A stretch of 64,000 nucleotides of DNA from Skermanella pratensis (GCF_008843145.1 NZ_CP030265.1:3331001-3395000); one strand, 5' to 3'. Shown: positions 19,814 through 29,810, counted from the stretch's first letter. Notes: generated by a model not told the origin, from the letters alone. A program made the numbers and translations.

Positions 19814-22294
19814 ATGGATGACATGGTTCAGAACGAGATGCTGCTGCCGCCGAACTTCCTCGGCTGGTTCTCCAGCCGCGGCTGGTCGCCGCATGCCCAC
19901 CAGATCGAGATGCTGAAGGCCGCCCGCGACGGCGCCGACGCGCTGCTCATAGCCCCGACCGGCGGCGGCAAGACGCTGTCGGGGTTCCTGCCCAGCCTGA
20001 TCGACCTGTCGGAACGGCCGCGCGACGGATTGCACACGCTGTACATCTCGCCGCTGAAGGCTCTGGCGGTCGATATCCAGCGCAACCTGGAAAGCCCGGT
20101 GGCCGAGCTGCGCCTGCCGATCCGGACGGAGACGCGGACGGGCGACACCTCCGCCGCCAAGCGCCAGCGCCAGCGGTCCAAGCCGCCGCAGGTGCTGATG
20201 ACGACGCCCGAGAGCCTGGCGCTGATGCTGTCCTATACGGATGCTGAGAAGATCTTCAAAGGGTTGCGCTGCGTCGTGATCGACGAGTTGCACGCCCTGG
20301 CCGGAACGAAGCGCGGCGACCTGCTGGCGCTTGGCCTGGCGCGGCTGGCGAAGCTGGCGCCCGCTGGGCGGCGCGTCGGGCTGTCGGCGACGGTGGCTCA
20401 CCCGGACCATCTGATCGCGTACCTGTCGAAATCCGGCCGGGCCGGGGGCGGCGACGTGCGGACCGTCACCGGCCGGTCGGGAGCCCGCGCCCAGGTCGAT
20501 ATCCTGACGACCCGCGAGCGGCTGCCCTGGTCCGGCCGTATGGCGGTCCACGCGCTGGGCGAGGTCTATGAGCAGATCCGCCGGGCCGGCACCACGCTGG
20601 TGTTCGTCAATACCCGCGCGCAGGCCGAACTGGCCTTCCAGGAGCTGTGGAAGATCAACGAGGACGGGCTGGCCATCGCGCTCCACCATGGCAGCCTGGC
20701 GGCGGAGCAGCGCCGCAAGGTCGAGGCCGCCATGGCGCGCGGGGCCTTGCGGGCGGTCGTCGCGACCTCCTCCCTGGACCTGGGAATCGACTGGGCCGCC
20801 GTCGATCTGGTCGTGCAGGTCGGGGCGCCCAAGGGAGTCAGCCGGCTGCTCCAGCGGATCGGCCGGGCCAACCACCGGCTGGACGAGGCGAGCCGCGCCG
20901 TGCTGGTGCCGGCCAACCGGTTCGAGGTGCTGGAGTGCCGCGCCGCCGTCCAGTCGATCGCGACATATACGCTGGACGGCGACCCGCCGCGCCCCGGCGG
21001 GCTGGACGTGCTGGCCCAGCATATCCTCGGCATGGGCTGCGCCGCGCCGTTCGACGCCGACGGGCTGTATGCGGAGGTGACCTCGGCGGCGCCCTACTCC
21101 GCCCTGACCCGGGCGGACTTCGACGACGTGCTGAACTTCGTCGCGACCGGCGGCTATGCGCTCGGCGGCTACGACCGGTTCAAGCGGCTGGTGCGGGACG
21201 AGGAGGACGGACTGTACCGGGTCGCCGGGCCGGTGGTCGCCCGCCAGTACCGGATGAATGTCGGGACGATCGTCGCGGCGGTGACGCTGAAGGTCCGGCT
21301 GGGACGGTCGCAGGTGCTGGGGGAAGTCGAGGAGTCCTTCGTCCAGTCGCTGATACCGGGCGACACCTTCCTGTTCGCCGGGCAATTGCTGAAGTTTCTG
21401 GGAATCCAGGAGACCTACGTCAACTGCGCGCGGGGCGGCCAGGGCGACCCCAAGGTGCCGGCCTATGCCGGCGGAAGGATGCCGCTGTCCACCCATCTGG
21501 CCGACGAGGTCCGCGCCATGCTGGCGGACCCTGGCGTTTGGGGCGAGTTGCCGCAGGCGGTGCAGGAGTGGCTGCGCCTCCAGCGGCTGCGGTCGGTGAT
21601 GCCGCCGCGCGACGGCCTGCTGGTGGAGAGCTTTCCGCGCGGGAAGCAGCATTTCCTGGTGGCCTACTGCTTCGAGGGGCGCAACGCCCACCAGACGCTG
21701 GGCATGCTGCTGACCCGGAGGATGGAACGGGCCGGGCTGAAGCCGCTGGGCTTCGTCGCGACCGACTATGTGCTGTCGGTCTGGAGCCTGCGGCCGGTCC
21801 GGGACGTGGACGCGCTGTTCGACCAGGACATGCTGGGCGACGACCTGGAGGCCTGGATGGACGAATCGAGCATGCTGCGCCGCACCTTCCGGAACGTGGC
21901 CGTGATCTCCTGCCTGATCGAGCGGCGGCACCCTGGGCAGGAGAAGACGGGGCGCCAGGTGACCTTCAGTTCGGACCTGATCTACGACGTGCTGCGCAAG
22001 CACGAGCCGAACCATGTGCTGCTGCGGGCGACCCGGGCCGATGCGGCGGGCGGTCTGACCGACGTGCGGCGGCTGGCCGACATGCTGGCCCGGGTCAAGG
22101 GCCGCATCATCCATCGGGCGCTGGCCCGGGTGTCGCCGCTGGCCGTGCCCGTGCTGCTGGAGGTCGGGCGCGAGCAGGTCTCCGGCTCGGCGCTGGACGA
22201 CCTGCTGGGCGAGGCGGAACAGGAGCTGATCGACGAGGCGATGCCGGAACTGAGGGGCGGCGGGAGGCTGGACCAGGGGATGCTGCCCATTTAG
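19814..22294 (+). CDS. Ligase-associated DNA damage response DEXH-box helicase (Lhr-like)
   Basis: An 826-residue superfamily 2 helicase. Motif I is LLIAPTGGGKTLSGFLP, motif II VVIDELHALAG, motif III GLSATVAHPD and motif VI RLLQRIGRANHRLD; an Lhr-type winged helix and core extension follow (residues 430-820). Lhr-like enzymes of this subfamily translocate 3' to 5' on single-stranded DNA and often sit beside a DNA ligase, an exonuclease and PdeM. Here only PdeM follows (77-bp gap). ATG 19814 is chosen, but 19823 and 19838 are also possible; there is no clear ribosome site, which may mean a leaderless or short-leader mRNA. Confidence 0.9.
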   Translation: MDDMVQNEMLLPPNFLGWFSSRGWSPHAHQIEMLKAARDGADALLIAPTGGGKTLSGFLPSLIDLSERPRDGLHTLYISPLKALAVDIQRNLESPVAELRLPIRTETRTGDTSAAKRQRQRSKPPQVLMTTPESLALMLSYTDAEKIFKGLRCVVIDELHALAGTKRGDLLALGLARLAKLAPAGRRVGLSATVAHPDHLIAYLSKSGRAGGGDVRTVTGRSGARAQVDILTTRERLPWSGRMAVHALGEVYEQIRRAGTTLVFVNTRAQAELAFQELWKINEDGLAIALHHGSLAAEQRRKVEAAMARGALRAVVATSSLDLGIDWAAVDLVVQVGAPKGVSRLLQRIGRANHRLDEASRAVLVPANRFEVLECRAAVQSIATYTLDGDPPRPGGLDVLAQHILGMGCAAPFDADGLYAEVTSAAPYSALTRADFDDVLNFVATGGYALGGYDRFKRLVRDEEDGLYRVAGPVVARQYRMNVGTIVAAVTLKVRLGRSQVLGEVEESFVQSLIPGDTFLFAGQLLKFLGIQETYVNCARGGQGDPKVPAYAGGRMPLSTHLADEVRAMLADPGVWGELPQAVQEWLRLQRLRSVMPPRDGLLVESFPRGKQHFLVAYCFEGRNAHQTLGMLLTRRMERAGLKPLGFVATDYVLSVWSLRPVRDVDALFDQDMLGDDLEAWMDESSMLRRTFRNVAVISCLIERRHPGQEKTGRQVTFSSDLIYDVLRKHEPNHVLLRATRADAAGGLTDVRRLADMLARVKGRIIHRALARVSPLAVPVLLEVGREQVSGSALDDLLGEAEQELIDEAMPELRGGGRLDQGMLPI

Positions 22295-22371
22295 CCGGGT
22301 TTGCAATTGACGCGCCCTCCCCGATCGGCGACACCTACGCCGGAACTTAAAGTGAACGTATCGGATCTTCC

Positions 22372-23067
22372 GTGAATTCGTCAGAGAATTTAATCCTAAA
22401 CGGTGCGCCGCTGGTGGCCGACTTGTCCGGGGCGCTGCTGTGGCCGGAAAGGCGGCTGATGGTGGTGGCCGACCTGCACCTGGAGAAGGGTTCGGCCTTC
22501 GCCCAGCGCGGCCAGCTGCTGCCGCCCTACGACACCGGGGCGACCCTTGCGCGGCTCGAGGCCGTGGTCGAGAGCCGGCGGCCGGAAATGGTCATCTGCC
22601 TGGGCGACAGCTTCCACGACCGGCGCGCGGCCGAGCGGCTGTCGCGTCCGGACGCCGAGCGGATCGCCCGGCTGACGGCGGGCCGCGACTGGATCTGGGT
22701 GACCGGCAACCACGACCCGGAGCCGCCGGCGCATCTGGGCGGGCGGATCGAGGATGCCGTGACGCTGGGGCCGCTGTGCTTCCGTCACGAGGCGGCCGCC
22801 GGGGCGGGAGGCGAGGTTTCCGGCCACTATCACCCGGTCGCCGCCGTGCGGGTGCGGGGCCGGCGGGTGCGCGCGCGGTGTTTCGCCAGCGACGGGCGGC
22901 GGCTGATCATGCCGTCGTTCGGTGCCTATACGGGCGGGCTGAACGTGCTGGACCGCGCGCTGGCGCCGCTGCTGGGCCGGCGGTTCCAAGTCCATATGAT
23001 GGGCAGGGAGCGGCTGTTCGAGTTTCCCAGCGCCCGGCTGGAGCCTGACCTGGAGCGGGTGTTCTGA
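22372..23067 (+). CDS. pdeM: Ligase-associated DNA damage response endonuclease PdeM
   Basis: A 231-residue calcineurin-like metallophosphoesterase. The metal-binding motifs are all present: VVADLHLEKGS, CLGDSFHD, VTGNHD and SGHYHP. PdeM proteins are proposed to act with the Lhr-like helicase and a DNA ligase in end processing. The GTG start at 22372 is the only one giving the full N-terminus. It is followed after 113 bp by the photolyase, giving a small repair cluster. Confidence 0.88.
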   Translation: MNSSENLILNGAPLVADLSGALLWPERRLMVVADLHLEKGSAFAQRGQLLPPYDTGATLARLEAVVESRRPEMVICLGDSFHDRRAAERLSRPDAERIARLTAGRDWIWVTGNHDPEPPAHLGGRIEDAVTLGPLCFRHEAAAGAGGEVSGHYHPVAAVRVRGRRVRARCFASDGRRLIMPSFGAYTGGLNVLDRALAPLLGRRFQVHMMGRERLFEFPSARLEPDLERVF

Positions 23068-23180
23068 GCAGCGGGAGCCGACTGGCGGACGGCATGGATT
23101 GATTCGGCACCGAAGGGGTATAGATCGCAGAGGCGGGCACCCTGCCCCGCCGCCGTTCCTCCTCCGCCTGCAAAGTCTCC

Positions 23181-24649
23181 ATGACATCGCGATCCCCCGT
23201 CATCGTCTGGTTCCGCCACGACCTGCGCCTTGCCGACAACCCCGCCCTTGACCGCGCGGCGGAGAGCGGGGCGCCGGTGATCCCCTTGTATCTGCTGGAC
23301 GATGGCGGCGCCGACGGCGTGAGGCCGCCGGGGAGCGCCGGGCGCTGGTGGCTTCATCACAGCCTGGAAAGGCTGGGTGCGGCGCTTGCCCGGCTGGGCT
23401 CACCCTTGGTGCTGAGGCGGGGACCGGCCGGGGAGATTCTCGGCGACCTGGCCGCCGAGACCGGGGCCGGCGCCGTGGTGTGGAACCGGGAGTACGAGCC
23501 GGCTGCGGTCCGGCGGGATGCGGCCGTCCGGGAGAGGCTGTCGAGGCGCGGCGTCGCGGTCGAGAGTTTCAACGGCGGCCTGCTGGTCGAGCCCGAGCAG
23601 GTCCGGTCAAAGGCCGGAACGCCTTTCAAGGTCTTCACGCCGTTCTGGAAGACGCTTTCCTCCGCCCATGACCCCGCGCGCCCGCTGCCCGCCCCCGCGG
23701 CGCTGACACCGCCGGGTGCGGTGGCTTCGGATGCCCTGGCCGCCTGGGGACTGCTGCCGACCTTGCCCGACTGGGCCGGCGGGATGCGGGAGGACTGGAC
23801 CCCCGGCGAGGAAGCCGCGGCGGGGCGGCTCGCGGATTTCCTGGACGCGATCCTGCGGGATTACCGGACCGGCCGCGACCGTCCCGGCCGGGACGGCACC
23901 TCACGGCTGTCGCCGCACCTGCATTGGGGCGAGATCTCCCCCCGCCAGGTCTGGCACGCGGCGCGGCATCGGGCCGAAGCGGCGGCCGGGCTTGAGCCGG
24001 CGGCCGAGGCCTTCCTGCGCGAAATCGGCTGGCGGGAGTTCACCCACGGGCTCCTGGTGACCAACCCCGACATGAGGACGGAGCCGATGGACCGGCGGTT
24101 CAAGGCCCTGCCCTGGCGGAGCGACGATGCCGGCCTGAAGGCTTGGCAGCGCGGGCGGACGGGGTATCCGATCGTCGATGCCGGGATGCGCCAGCTTTGG
24201 CGGACGGGCTGGATGCACAACAGGGTGCGGATGATCGTCGGCTCCTTCCTGGTCAAGGACCTGCTGCTGCCCTGGCAGTCGGGGAAGAGTGGTTCTGGGA
24301 CACGCTGGTGGACGCGGACGCCGCCAACAACAGCGCCAACTGGCAGTGGATCGCCGGCTGCGGCGCCGATCCCGCGCCGTTCTTCCGGGTGTTCAACCCC
24401 GTGCTTCAGGGCCGGAAGTTCGACCCCGACGGCAGCTATGTGCGGCGCTACGTGCCGGAACTGGAACGGCTGCCCGACCGCTACATACACGAACCCTGGA
24501 GCGCCTCGGCCGAGGTGCTGGCGACAGCCGGCGTGACGCTGGGCCGGACCTATCCGAAGCCGATCGTGGACCATGGCGCCGCGCGCGACCGGGCGCTGGA
24601 AGCCTTCCGGGCGGTGAAGGCGGCGGGGAAGGTCCCTCCCCCGGGCTGA
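23181..24649 (+). pseudogene. phrB: Class I deoxyribodipyrimidine photolyase, interrupted by a frameshift
   Basis: Reads as a 489-residue CPD photolyase, which repairs UV-induced pyrimidine dimers with light, FAD and an antenna cofactor. The antenna domain begins VIVWFRHDLRLADNPAL. FAD-site blocks are SRLSPHLHWGEISPRQVW, IGWREFTHGLL and GYPIVDAGMRQLWRTGWMHN. After LLLPWQS the frame is lost; the true continuation GEEWFWDTLVDADAANNSAN, IAGCGADPAPFFRVFNPV and YPKPIVDH is in another frame ending at 24649, while the first frame drifts to a stop at 24536. One extra G in the run 24281-24284 restores everything. All expected residues exist across the two frames, so either it is a very recent mutation or a sequence error. 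Confidence 0.88.
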
Positions 24650-24745
24650 GGCCGCTTATGTCATCATTCGTGGTAACGGCCGGGAACCGGGCAAGGGACA
24701 TGCGCCGGATACAGTTCGCGTCATCGGGAACTCCTGCCGTCGGGG

Positions 24746-24832
24746 TCAACGCTCCGGCCACGCTGTCGGCGTCGGCCTTCGGCCGAGGCCGACCTACGAT
24801 AAATCAATCAAAACCACTGTGCCGAGCCACTA
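24746..24832. repeat. Dispersed intergenic repeat, copy A
   Basis: About 87 bp roughly 80 % identical to 40680-40766, beginning TCAACGCTCCGGCCACGCTG. It contains the hairpin GTCGGCC-TTCGGCCGA-GGCCGAC followed by CTACG, the same end as the other palindromic repeats here. It lies in the 243-bp gap between the convergent photolyase and S-formylglutathione hydrolase genes. The remaining part of the gap shows nothing I recognise. Confidence 0.8.
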
Positions 24833-24892
24833 GGTCGGGTACGGCTCTAGGGAGGGAGCGCAGCCCGGGAAGGCGGCGCCCCCTGCCCGGCT

Positions 24893-25735
24893 TCAGGCCT
24901 TCAGCAGCTTGGCGTGGTGGGCGATATGGTCGCCCATGAAGGTGGCGATGAAATAGTAGCTGTGGTCGTAGCCGGGCTGGCGGCGGACCGTCAGCGGCGT
25001 GCCGGACCTGGCGCAGGCTTCTTCCAGCAGTTCGGGCTTAAGCTCCTTTTCCAGGAACTGGTCGGACGTGCCCTGGTCGACCAGGATCGGGGACTTCCAG
25101 CCGCCCTTCTCGGCCAGCAGGGAGGCGTCGTACTGCTTCCAGGCCTCGCGGTCCTGGCCGAGATAGCCGCCCAGCGCCTTTTCGCCCCAGGGAACTCGGG
25201 ACGCGGAGACGATCGGCGAGAAGGCGGAGACCGAACGGTAGCGGTCGGGATTGCGGAACGCCATCACGAGGGCTCCGTGCCCGCCCATGGAATGGCCGAA
25301 GATGCCCTGGCGGGCGGGGTCGATCTTGAATTCGGACGCGATCAGATCCGGCAGCTCGTCGCGGATATAGCTGTACATGCGGTAGTTGGTCTTCCACGGG
25401 TCCTGCGTGGCGTCCACGTAGAAGCCTGCCCCCGACCCGAAATCGTAGCTGGCGTGCTCACCCGGCAGGTCCAGGCCGCGCGGGCTGGTGTCGGGGGCGA
25501 CGATGATGACGCCGTGCTCGGCCGCGTAGCGCTGGGCGCCGGCCTTGACGGTGAAGTTCTCCCACGTGCAGGTCAGGCCGGACAGGTAGGTCAGTACCGG
25601 CAAGGGCCCGTCGGCCGCCTGGGGCGGGACGAAGACCGCGACTTCCATGTCGGTGCCCGTGCTCGCCGAGCGATGCCGGTAGATGCCCTGCGTACCGCCG
25701 AAGCAGGCATGGCTGGAGATGCGATCCAAACTCAT
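24893..25735 (-). CDS. fghA: S-formylglutathione hydrolase
   Basis: A 280-residue esterase-D family alpha/beta hydrolase that splits S-formylglutathione to formate and glutathione in formaldehyde detoxification. The nucleophile elbow is GHSMGGHGAL, the oxyanion region LTYLSGLTCTWENF, the catalytic Asp near DQGTSDQFLE and the His in PGYDHSYYF. The length is normal. The usual partner, glutathione-dependent formaldehyde dehydrogenase, is not adjacent. Confidence 0.95.
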   Translation of the reverse strand: MSLDRISSHACFGGTQGIYRHRSASTGTDMEVAVFVPPQAADGPLPVLTYLSGLTCTWENFTVKAGAQRYAAEHGVIIVAPDTSPRGLDLPGEHASYDFGSGAGFYVDATQDPWKTNYRMYSYIRDELPDLIASEFKIDPARQGIFGHSMGGHGALVMAFRNPDRYRSVSAFSPIVSASRVPWGEKALGGYLGQDREAWKQYDASLLAEKGGWKSPILVDQGTSDQFLEKELKPELLEEACARSGTPLTVRRQPGYDHSYYFIATFMGDHIAHHAKLLKA

Positions 25736-25941
25736 CGGGCGTTTTCCTCGTATTCCGTTTGTCTCAGAAGCCTGGTCGTTACCGGCATGCCATGGTGGGA
25801 CGCCGGACCGTGAGGGTCAAGGGCGTACCGATACAGGGGAGCGGTACAAGAGGGGTGACAGGCGTTTGGAGCGGGCGTAGGCTTTACTTGGAAGGGCGAA
25901 CAAATCGCCCCCTATCTGCTGCACCTGCGAAATAATCCGGC

Positions 25942-25959
25942 TTGATTTAAAAGTATCAA
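25942..25959. promoter_or_regulatory. Inverted repeat upstream of the sugar ABC operon
   Basis: TTGAT and ATCAA face each other across an AT-rich 8-base spacer, 27 bp before the ATG of the binding-protein gene. It could be a binding site for a regulator of the transporter. The half-sites resemble those of FNR, but the 8-base spacing rules out a normal FNR box. Confidence 0.25.
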
Positions 25960-25986
25960 AAGAAACGGATCAGGGAGGATGCGGAA

Positions 25987-27330
25987 ATGAACAAGTTCAC
26001 CAGACGGGATACATTGAAGATCGGCGTCGGCGCGGGAGCGCTGGCGGGTGCCGGACTGCTGGGCTATCGCCCCGCCTTCGGCGAAGTCGTGGCGGCCGAC
26101 GTACCGGCCCCGGAATTCGCCGTCGAGAAGGGCGCCGAGTTGCGCGTGCTTCGCCCGGCCAAGTTCGTCCAGGGGGACGAGACCCAGTTCCTGGCGAATA
26201 CCGAGAAGTTCACCAAAGAGACCGGCGTGAAGGTCCGGGTGGACAACGAGAGCTGGGAGGACCTGCGGCCCAAGACGGCGGTCGCCGCCAATATCGGCAG
26301 CGGTCCGGACGTGGTGCTGGCCTGGAACGACGACCCGCACCAGTATCCCGACAAGCTGATCGACCTGACCGAGGTCGCGGAATATCTCGGCAAGAAGTAT
26401 GGCGGCTGGTATCCGATCGCCGAACGCTACGGCAAGGGTTCCGACGGCAAATGGATCGCCATGCCGATCGGCGCTTCCGGCGGCGCCATCGTTTACCGCA
26501 AATCCTGGGTCAACGAGGCCGGATACGAGGAGATCCCGACCGATATCGACAATTTCCTGACGCTGGCCAAGAACCTCAAGAAGAACAACCATCCCATGGG
26601 CTTCGCGCTGGGCAACGCCCAGGGAGACGGCAATACCTGGACCCACTGGCTTGTGTGGTCCCATGGCGGCGCCCTGGTGGACGAAAACAACCAAGTCATC
26701 ATCGACAGCCCGGAGACGGTCGCGGCGCTGGAATACGGCAAGCAGCTGGTCGACCAGTTCATTCCCGGCACGCTGTCCTGGCTGGACCCGTCCAACAACA
26801 AGGCGTTCCTGGCCGGAGAGATCAGCCTGACCTCCAACGGGATCTCGGTCTATTATTCCGCCAAGAACAGCTCCGATCCGGCGATCAAGACGATGGCGGA
26901 GGACATCCACCACGCCCGCTTCCCGATCGGGCCGGTGGGGCAGCCGACCGAAGCCGGGCTGCTGGTCAACACCATGGTGTTCAATCACACCAAGTATCCC
27001 AACGCCGCCAAGGAGTATGTGCGCTTCATCTTCGAGAAGGAGCAGTACGAGCCCTGGCAGCAGGCCAGCATCGGGTACTGGAGCCATCCGCTCGCGGCCT
27101 ACGCCGGCAACCCGATCTGGACCGAGGACCCGAAGCACGCCGCCTATAGCGAGGTGATGAAGAACATGCTGTGGTACGGCTATCGCGGCAGCCTCGGCTA
27201 TGCATCGGCCGCGACGTTGGCCGACTTCATCATCAACAACATGGTGGCGCAGGTCTGTTCCGGGCGTGCCACGCCGAAGGAGGCCGCAGCCGAGGCCCAG
27301 AGGCGCGCGGAGCGATACTACAGGACCTGA
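25987..27330 (+). CDS. Sugar-type ABC transporter substrate-binding protein (Tat-exported)
   Basis: A 447-residue extracellular solute-binding protein of family 1 (MalE-like). The N-terminus MNKFTRRDTLKIGVGAGALA is a clear twin-arginine signal. NIGSGPDVVLAWNDDPHQY, GKWIAMPIGASGGAIVYRK and FLAGEISLTSNGISVYYSA follow the family. AGGGAGG precedes the ATG. It is the first gene of a three-gene transporter operon. The ligand is probably a sugar, polyol or glycerol-phosphate-like compound, but this is not visible. Confidence 0.9.
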   Translation: MNKFTRRDTLKIGVGAGALAGAGLLGYRPAFGEVVAADVPAPEFAVEKGAELRVLRPAKFVQGDETQFLANTEKFTKETGVKVRVDNESWEDLRPKTAVAANIGSGPDVVLAWNDDPHQYPDKLIDLTEVAEYLGKKYGGWYPIAERYGKGSDGKWIAMPIGASGGAIVYRKSWVNEAGYEEIPTDIDNFLTLAKNLKKNNHPMGFALGNAQGDGNTWTHWLVWSHGGALVDENNQVIIDSPETVAALEYGKQLVDQFIPGTLSWLDPSNNKAFLAGEISLTSNGISVYYSAKNSSDPAIKTMAEDIHHARFPIGPVGQPTEAGLLVNTMVFNHTKYPNAAKEYVRFIFEKEQYEPWQQASIGYWSHPLAAYAGNPIWTEDPKHAAYSEVMKNMLWYGYRGSLGYASAATLADFIINNMVAQVCSGRATPKEAAAEAQRRAERYYRT

Positions 27331-27333
27331 TTC

Positions 27334-28314
27334 ATGGCGCATCAGAACGTGGCTGATCCCCGGGCGGCGGGTGCCGTCCGGGGCAAGCGTGTGGCACGCC
27401 CACGGGATTCCTGGATCGTGCGCACCTTCGACAATCCCGCCGTCCTGTCGTTCCTGTTCATGCTGCCGGCGGCGACGCTGCTGCTGGTGTTCCTCACATA
27501 TCCGCTGGGGCTCGGCATCTGGCTTGGTTTCACCGATACCAGGATCGGGCGGGCGGGCGTCTTCATCGGACTGGAGAATTACCAGTCGCTGTTCCGCGAC
27601 AGCATGTTCTGGCTCGCGGTCAGCAACACCGTGCTCTACACGGTGATCGCGACGATCGGTAAGTTCGCCCTGGGGCTCTGGCTGGCGCTGCTGCTGAACA
27701 ACCATCTGCCGGCCAAGGCGCTGATCCGGTCGATCATCCTGGTGCCCTGGATCGTGCCGACGGTGCTGTCGGCGCTGGCCTTCTGGTGGATCTACGACCC
27801 GCAATTCTCGATCATCAGCTGGGCTTTGGTCGAGATGGGGCTGATCGACCAGTACATCGACTTCCTGGGCACGCCCAACAACGCGCGGGCCTCGCTGATC
27901 GCGGCGAACATCTGGCGCGGCATCCCGTTCGTGGCGATCTGCCTGCTGGCGGGGCTCCAGACCATCTCGCCCAGCCTGTACGAGGCGGCGGCGCTGGACG
28001 GGGCGACGGCCTGGCAACGGTTCCGGCACGTCACGCTGCCGATGCTGATGCCGATCCTGGCGGTCGTGATGACCTTCTCGATCCTGTTCACCTTCACCGA
28101 CTTCCAGCTGATCTACGCGATCACGCGGGGCGGGCCGGCGGGGACCACGCACCTGATGGCGACGCTGGCGTTCCAGCGGGCAATTCCGGGCGGACAGCTG
28201 GGCGAAGGGGCGGCCATCGCGGTGGCGATGATCCCGTTCCTGATCTTCGCGACGCTGTTCAGCTATTTCGCGCTGGCCCGGCGGAAATGGCAGCACGGAG
28301 GCAGCGATGACTGA
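27334..28314 (+). CDS. MalF-type ABC transporter permease
   Basis: A 326-residue inner-membrane permease with about six core hydrophobic segments. The EAA loop reads YEAAALDGATAWQRFRHVTLP, the contact site for the ATPase. A hydrophilic N-terminal extension of roughly 35 residues precedes the first helix. It starts four bases after the binding-protein stop and is followed after eight bases by the second permease. Confidence 0.92.
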   Translation: MAHQNVADPRAAGAVRGKRVARPRDSWIVRTFDNPAVLSFLFMLPAATLLLVFLTYPLGLGIWLGFTDTRIGRAGVFIGLENYQSLFRDSMFWLAVSNTVLYTVIATIGKFALGLWLALLLNNHLPAKALIRSIILVPWIVPTVLSALAFWWIYDPQFSIISWALVEMGLIDQYIDFLGTPNNARASLIAANIWRGIPFVAICLLAGLQTISPSLYEAAALDGATAWQRFRHVTLPMLMPILAVVMTFSILFTFTDFQLIYAITRGGPAGTTHLMATLAFQRAIPGGQLGEGAAIAVAMIPFLIFATLFSYFALARRKWQHGGSDD

Positions 28315-28322
28315 GGCGCATC

Positions 28323-29189
28323 ATGGCTGAAGAACGCGCGGGGATGGACTATCTGAACACGTGGCCGCGGAAGCTGGTCACGGTCTATGCGCCGCTGTCG
28401 GCGTTCCTGATCATCCTGCTGTTCCCGTTCTACTGGATGACGGTGACGACCTTCAAATCGAACGAGGAGCTTTACAACTTCAAGGACTATAACCCGCTGT
28501 GGATCCATTCGCCGACGCTGGACAACGTCAAGCGGCTGCTGTTCGAGACGGATTATCCGCAGTGGCTGATGATCACCATGACGGTCGCGGTGGTGGCGAC
28601 CTTCATCAGCCTGTTCGCCAGCGTGCTGGCCGCCTACGCGATCCAGCGGCTGCGCTTCCGGGGCGGGCAGACGGTTGGGCTGATGATCTACCTGGCGTAC
28701 CTGGTGCCGCCGTCGATCCTGTTCATCCCGCTGGCGACTATGGTGTTCCAGTTCGGGCTGTACGACAGCCCGCTGGCGCTGATCCTGACCTACCCGACCT
28801 TCCTGATCCCGTTCTGCACCTGGCTGCTGATGGGGTACTTCAAGTCGATCCCGTACGAACTGGAGGAATGCGCGCTGGTGGACGGGGCGTCGCGCATCCA
28901 GATCCTGTGGAAGATCACGCTGCCGCTGGCCGTGCCGGGGCTGATCTCCGCGGGGATCTTCGCCTTCACCCTGTCGTGGAACGAGTTCATCTACGCGCTG
29001 GCTTTCATCTCGTCGGTGGAGAAGAAGACCGTGCCGGTCGCGGTGCTGACCCAGCTGGTCGAAGGCGACGTCTACCACTGGGGCTCGCTGATGGCGGGGG
29101 CGCTGCTGGGATCGCTGCCGGTGGCGGTGATCTATTCGTTCTTCGTGGAGCACTATGTGTCGAGCCTGACCGGGGCGGTGAAGGAGTGA
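28323..29189 (+). CDS. MalG-type ABC transporter permease
   Basis: A 288-residue permease with six hydrophobic segments and an EAA loop ELEECALVDGASRIQILWKI, in which the first Ala of EAA is Cys. It completes the membrane part of the sugar transporter. No MalK/UgpC-type ATPase gene follows, so the complex must borrow an ATPase encoded elsewhere. Confidence 0.92.
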   Translation: MAEERAGMDYLNTWPRKLVTVYAPLSAFLIILLFPFYWMTVTTFKSNEELYNFKDYNPLWIHSPTLDNVKRLLFETDYPQWLMITMTVAVVATFISLFASVLAAYAIQRLRFRGGQTVGLMIYLAYLVPPSILFIPLATMVFQFGLYDSPLALILTYPTFLIPFCTWLLMGYFKSIPYELEECALVDGASRIQILWKITLPLAVPGLISAGIFAFTLSWNEFIYALAFISSVEKKTVPVAVLTQLVEGDVYHWGSLMAGALLGSLPVAVIYSFFVEHYVSSLTGAVKE

Positions 29190-29289
29190 CGTGACGCCGC
29201 GACGATCCCGTCCGGGCACTGTTGAGTTTGCAGGCGTCCGGGCCGTTCGGGCCTTGGACGACGCAAAAACAGCGCGGGATGACACCACC

Positions 29290-29787
29290 ATGTCGGAACA
29301 AGCACTCAAGGCTCTTCTCATCGAGGAGCTTCAGGACACCTACAGTGCCGAGACGCAGATCACCGAGGCGCTGCCCAAGATGGCCGACGCGGCCTCGTCC
29401 CAGGAGCTGAAGCAGGCTTTCCAGACGCACCTGCAGGAAACCCAGGGTCAGGTGAAGCGGCTTGAGCAGATCTTCCAGATTCTCCAGGCCGACCCCGGCG
29501 GCAATACCTGCGAGGCGACCCAGGGCCTGATCGAGGAAGCCGAGGAGGTCATCGCCCAGGGGCATCCGCCGGAAGTGCTGGACGTGGCGCTGGTGATGGC
29601 CGCCCAGAAGGTGGAGCATTACGAGATCGCCAGCTACGGGGCGCTCCGCACCCTGGCGGAAACCTGCGGGATGACCGACGTCGCCAATCTGCTGGAGCAG
29701 ACGCTCAACGAGGAGAAGGCGACCGACCAGAAGCTGAACCAGCTCGCCGAAGGCGGGATCAACCAGCGGGCGTTCAAGGCGGCCTGA
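29290..29787 (+). CDS. DUF892 (YciE/YciF-like) ferritin-like protein
   Basis: A 165-residue, mostly helical protein. The N-terminus LIEELQDTYSAETQITEALP and the later blocks VEHYEIASYGALRTLAE and LLEQTLNEEKATDQKL show the Glu and ExxH-type residues of the YciE/YciF di-iron fold. Family members are stress-induced; a biochemical role is not established. ATG 29290 is the conserved start. It is monocistronic, ending in a strong intrinsic terminator. Confidence 0.9.
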   Translation: MSEQALKALLIEELQDTYSAETQITEALPKMADAASSQELKQAFQTHLQETQGQVKRLEQIFQILQADPGGNTCEATQGLIEEAEEVIAQGHPPEVLDVALVMAAQKVEHYEIASYGALRTLAETCGMTDVANLLEQTLNEEKATDQKLNQLAEGGINQRAFKAA

Positions 29788-29810
29788 CGCCGCGCGGGCT
29801 GTCGAATTCG

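Noticed and set aside
25942..25959. Reading the inverted repeat before the sugar ABC genes as an FNR box
   Set aside because: Spacer of eight bases; kept only as a weak unspecific operator candidate.
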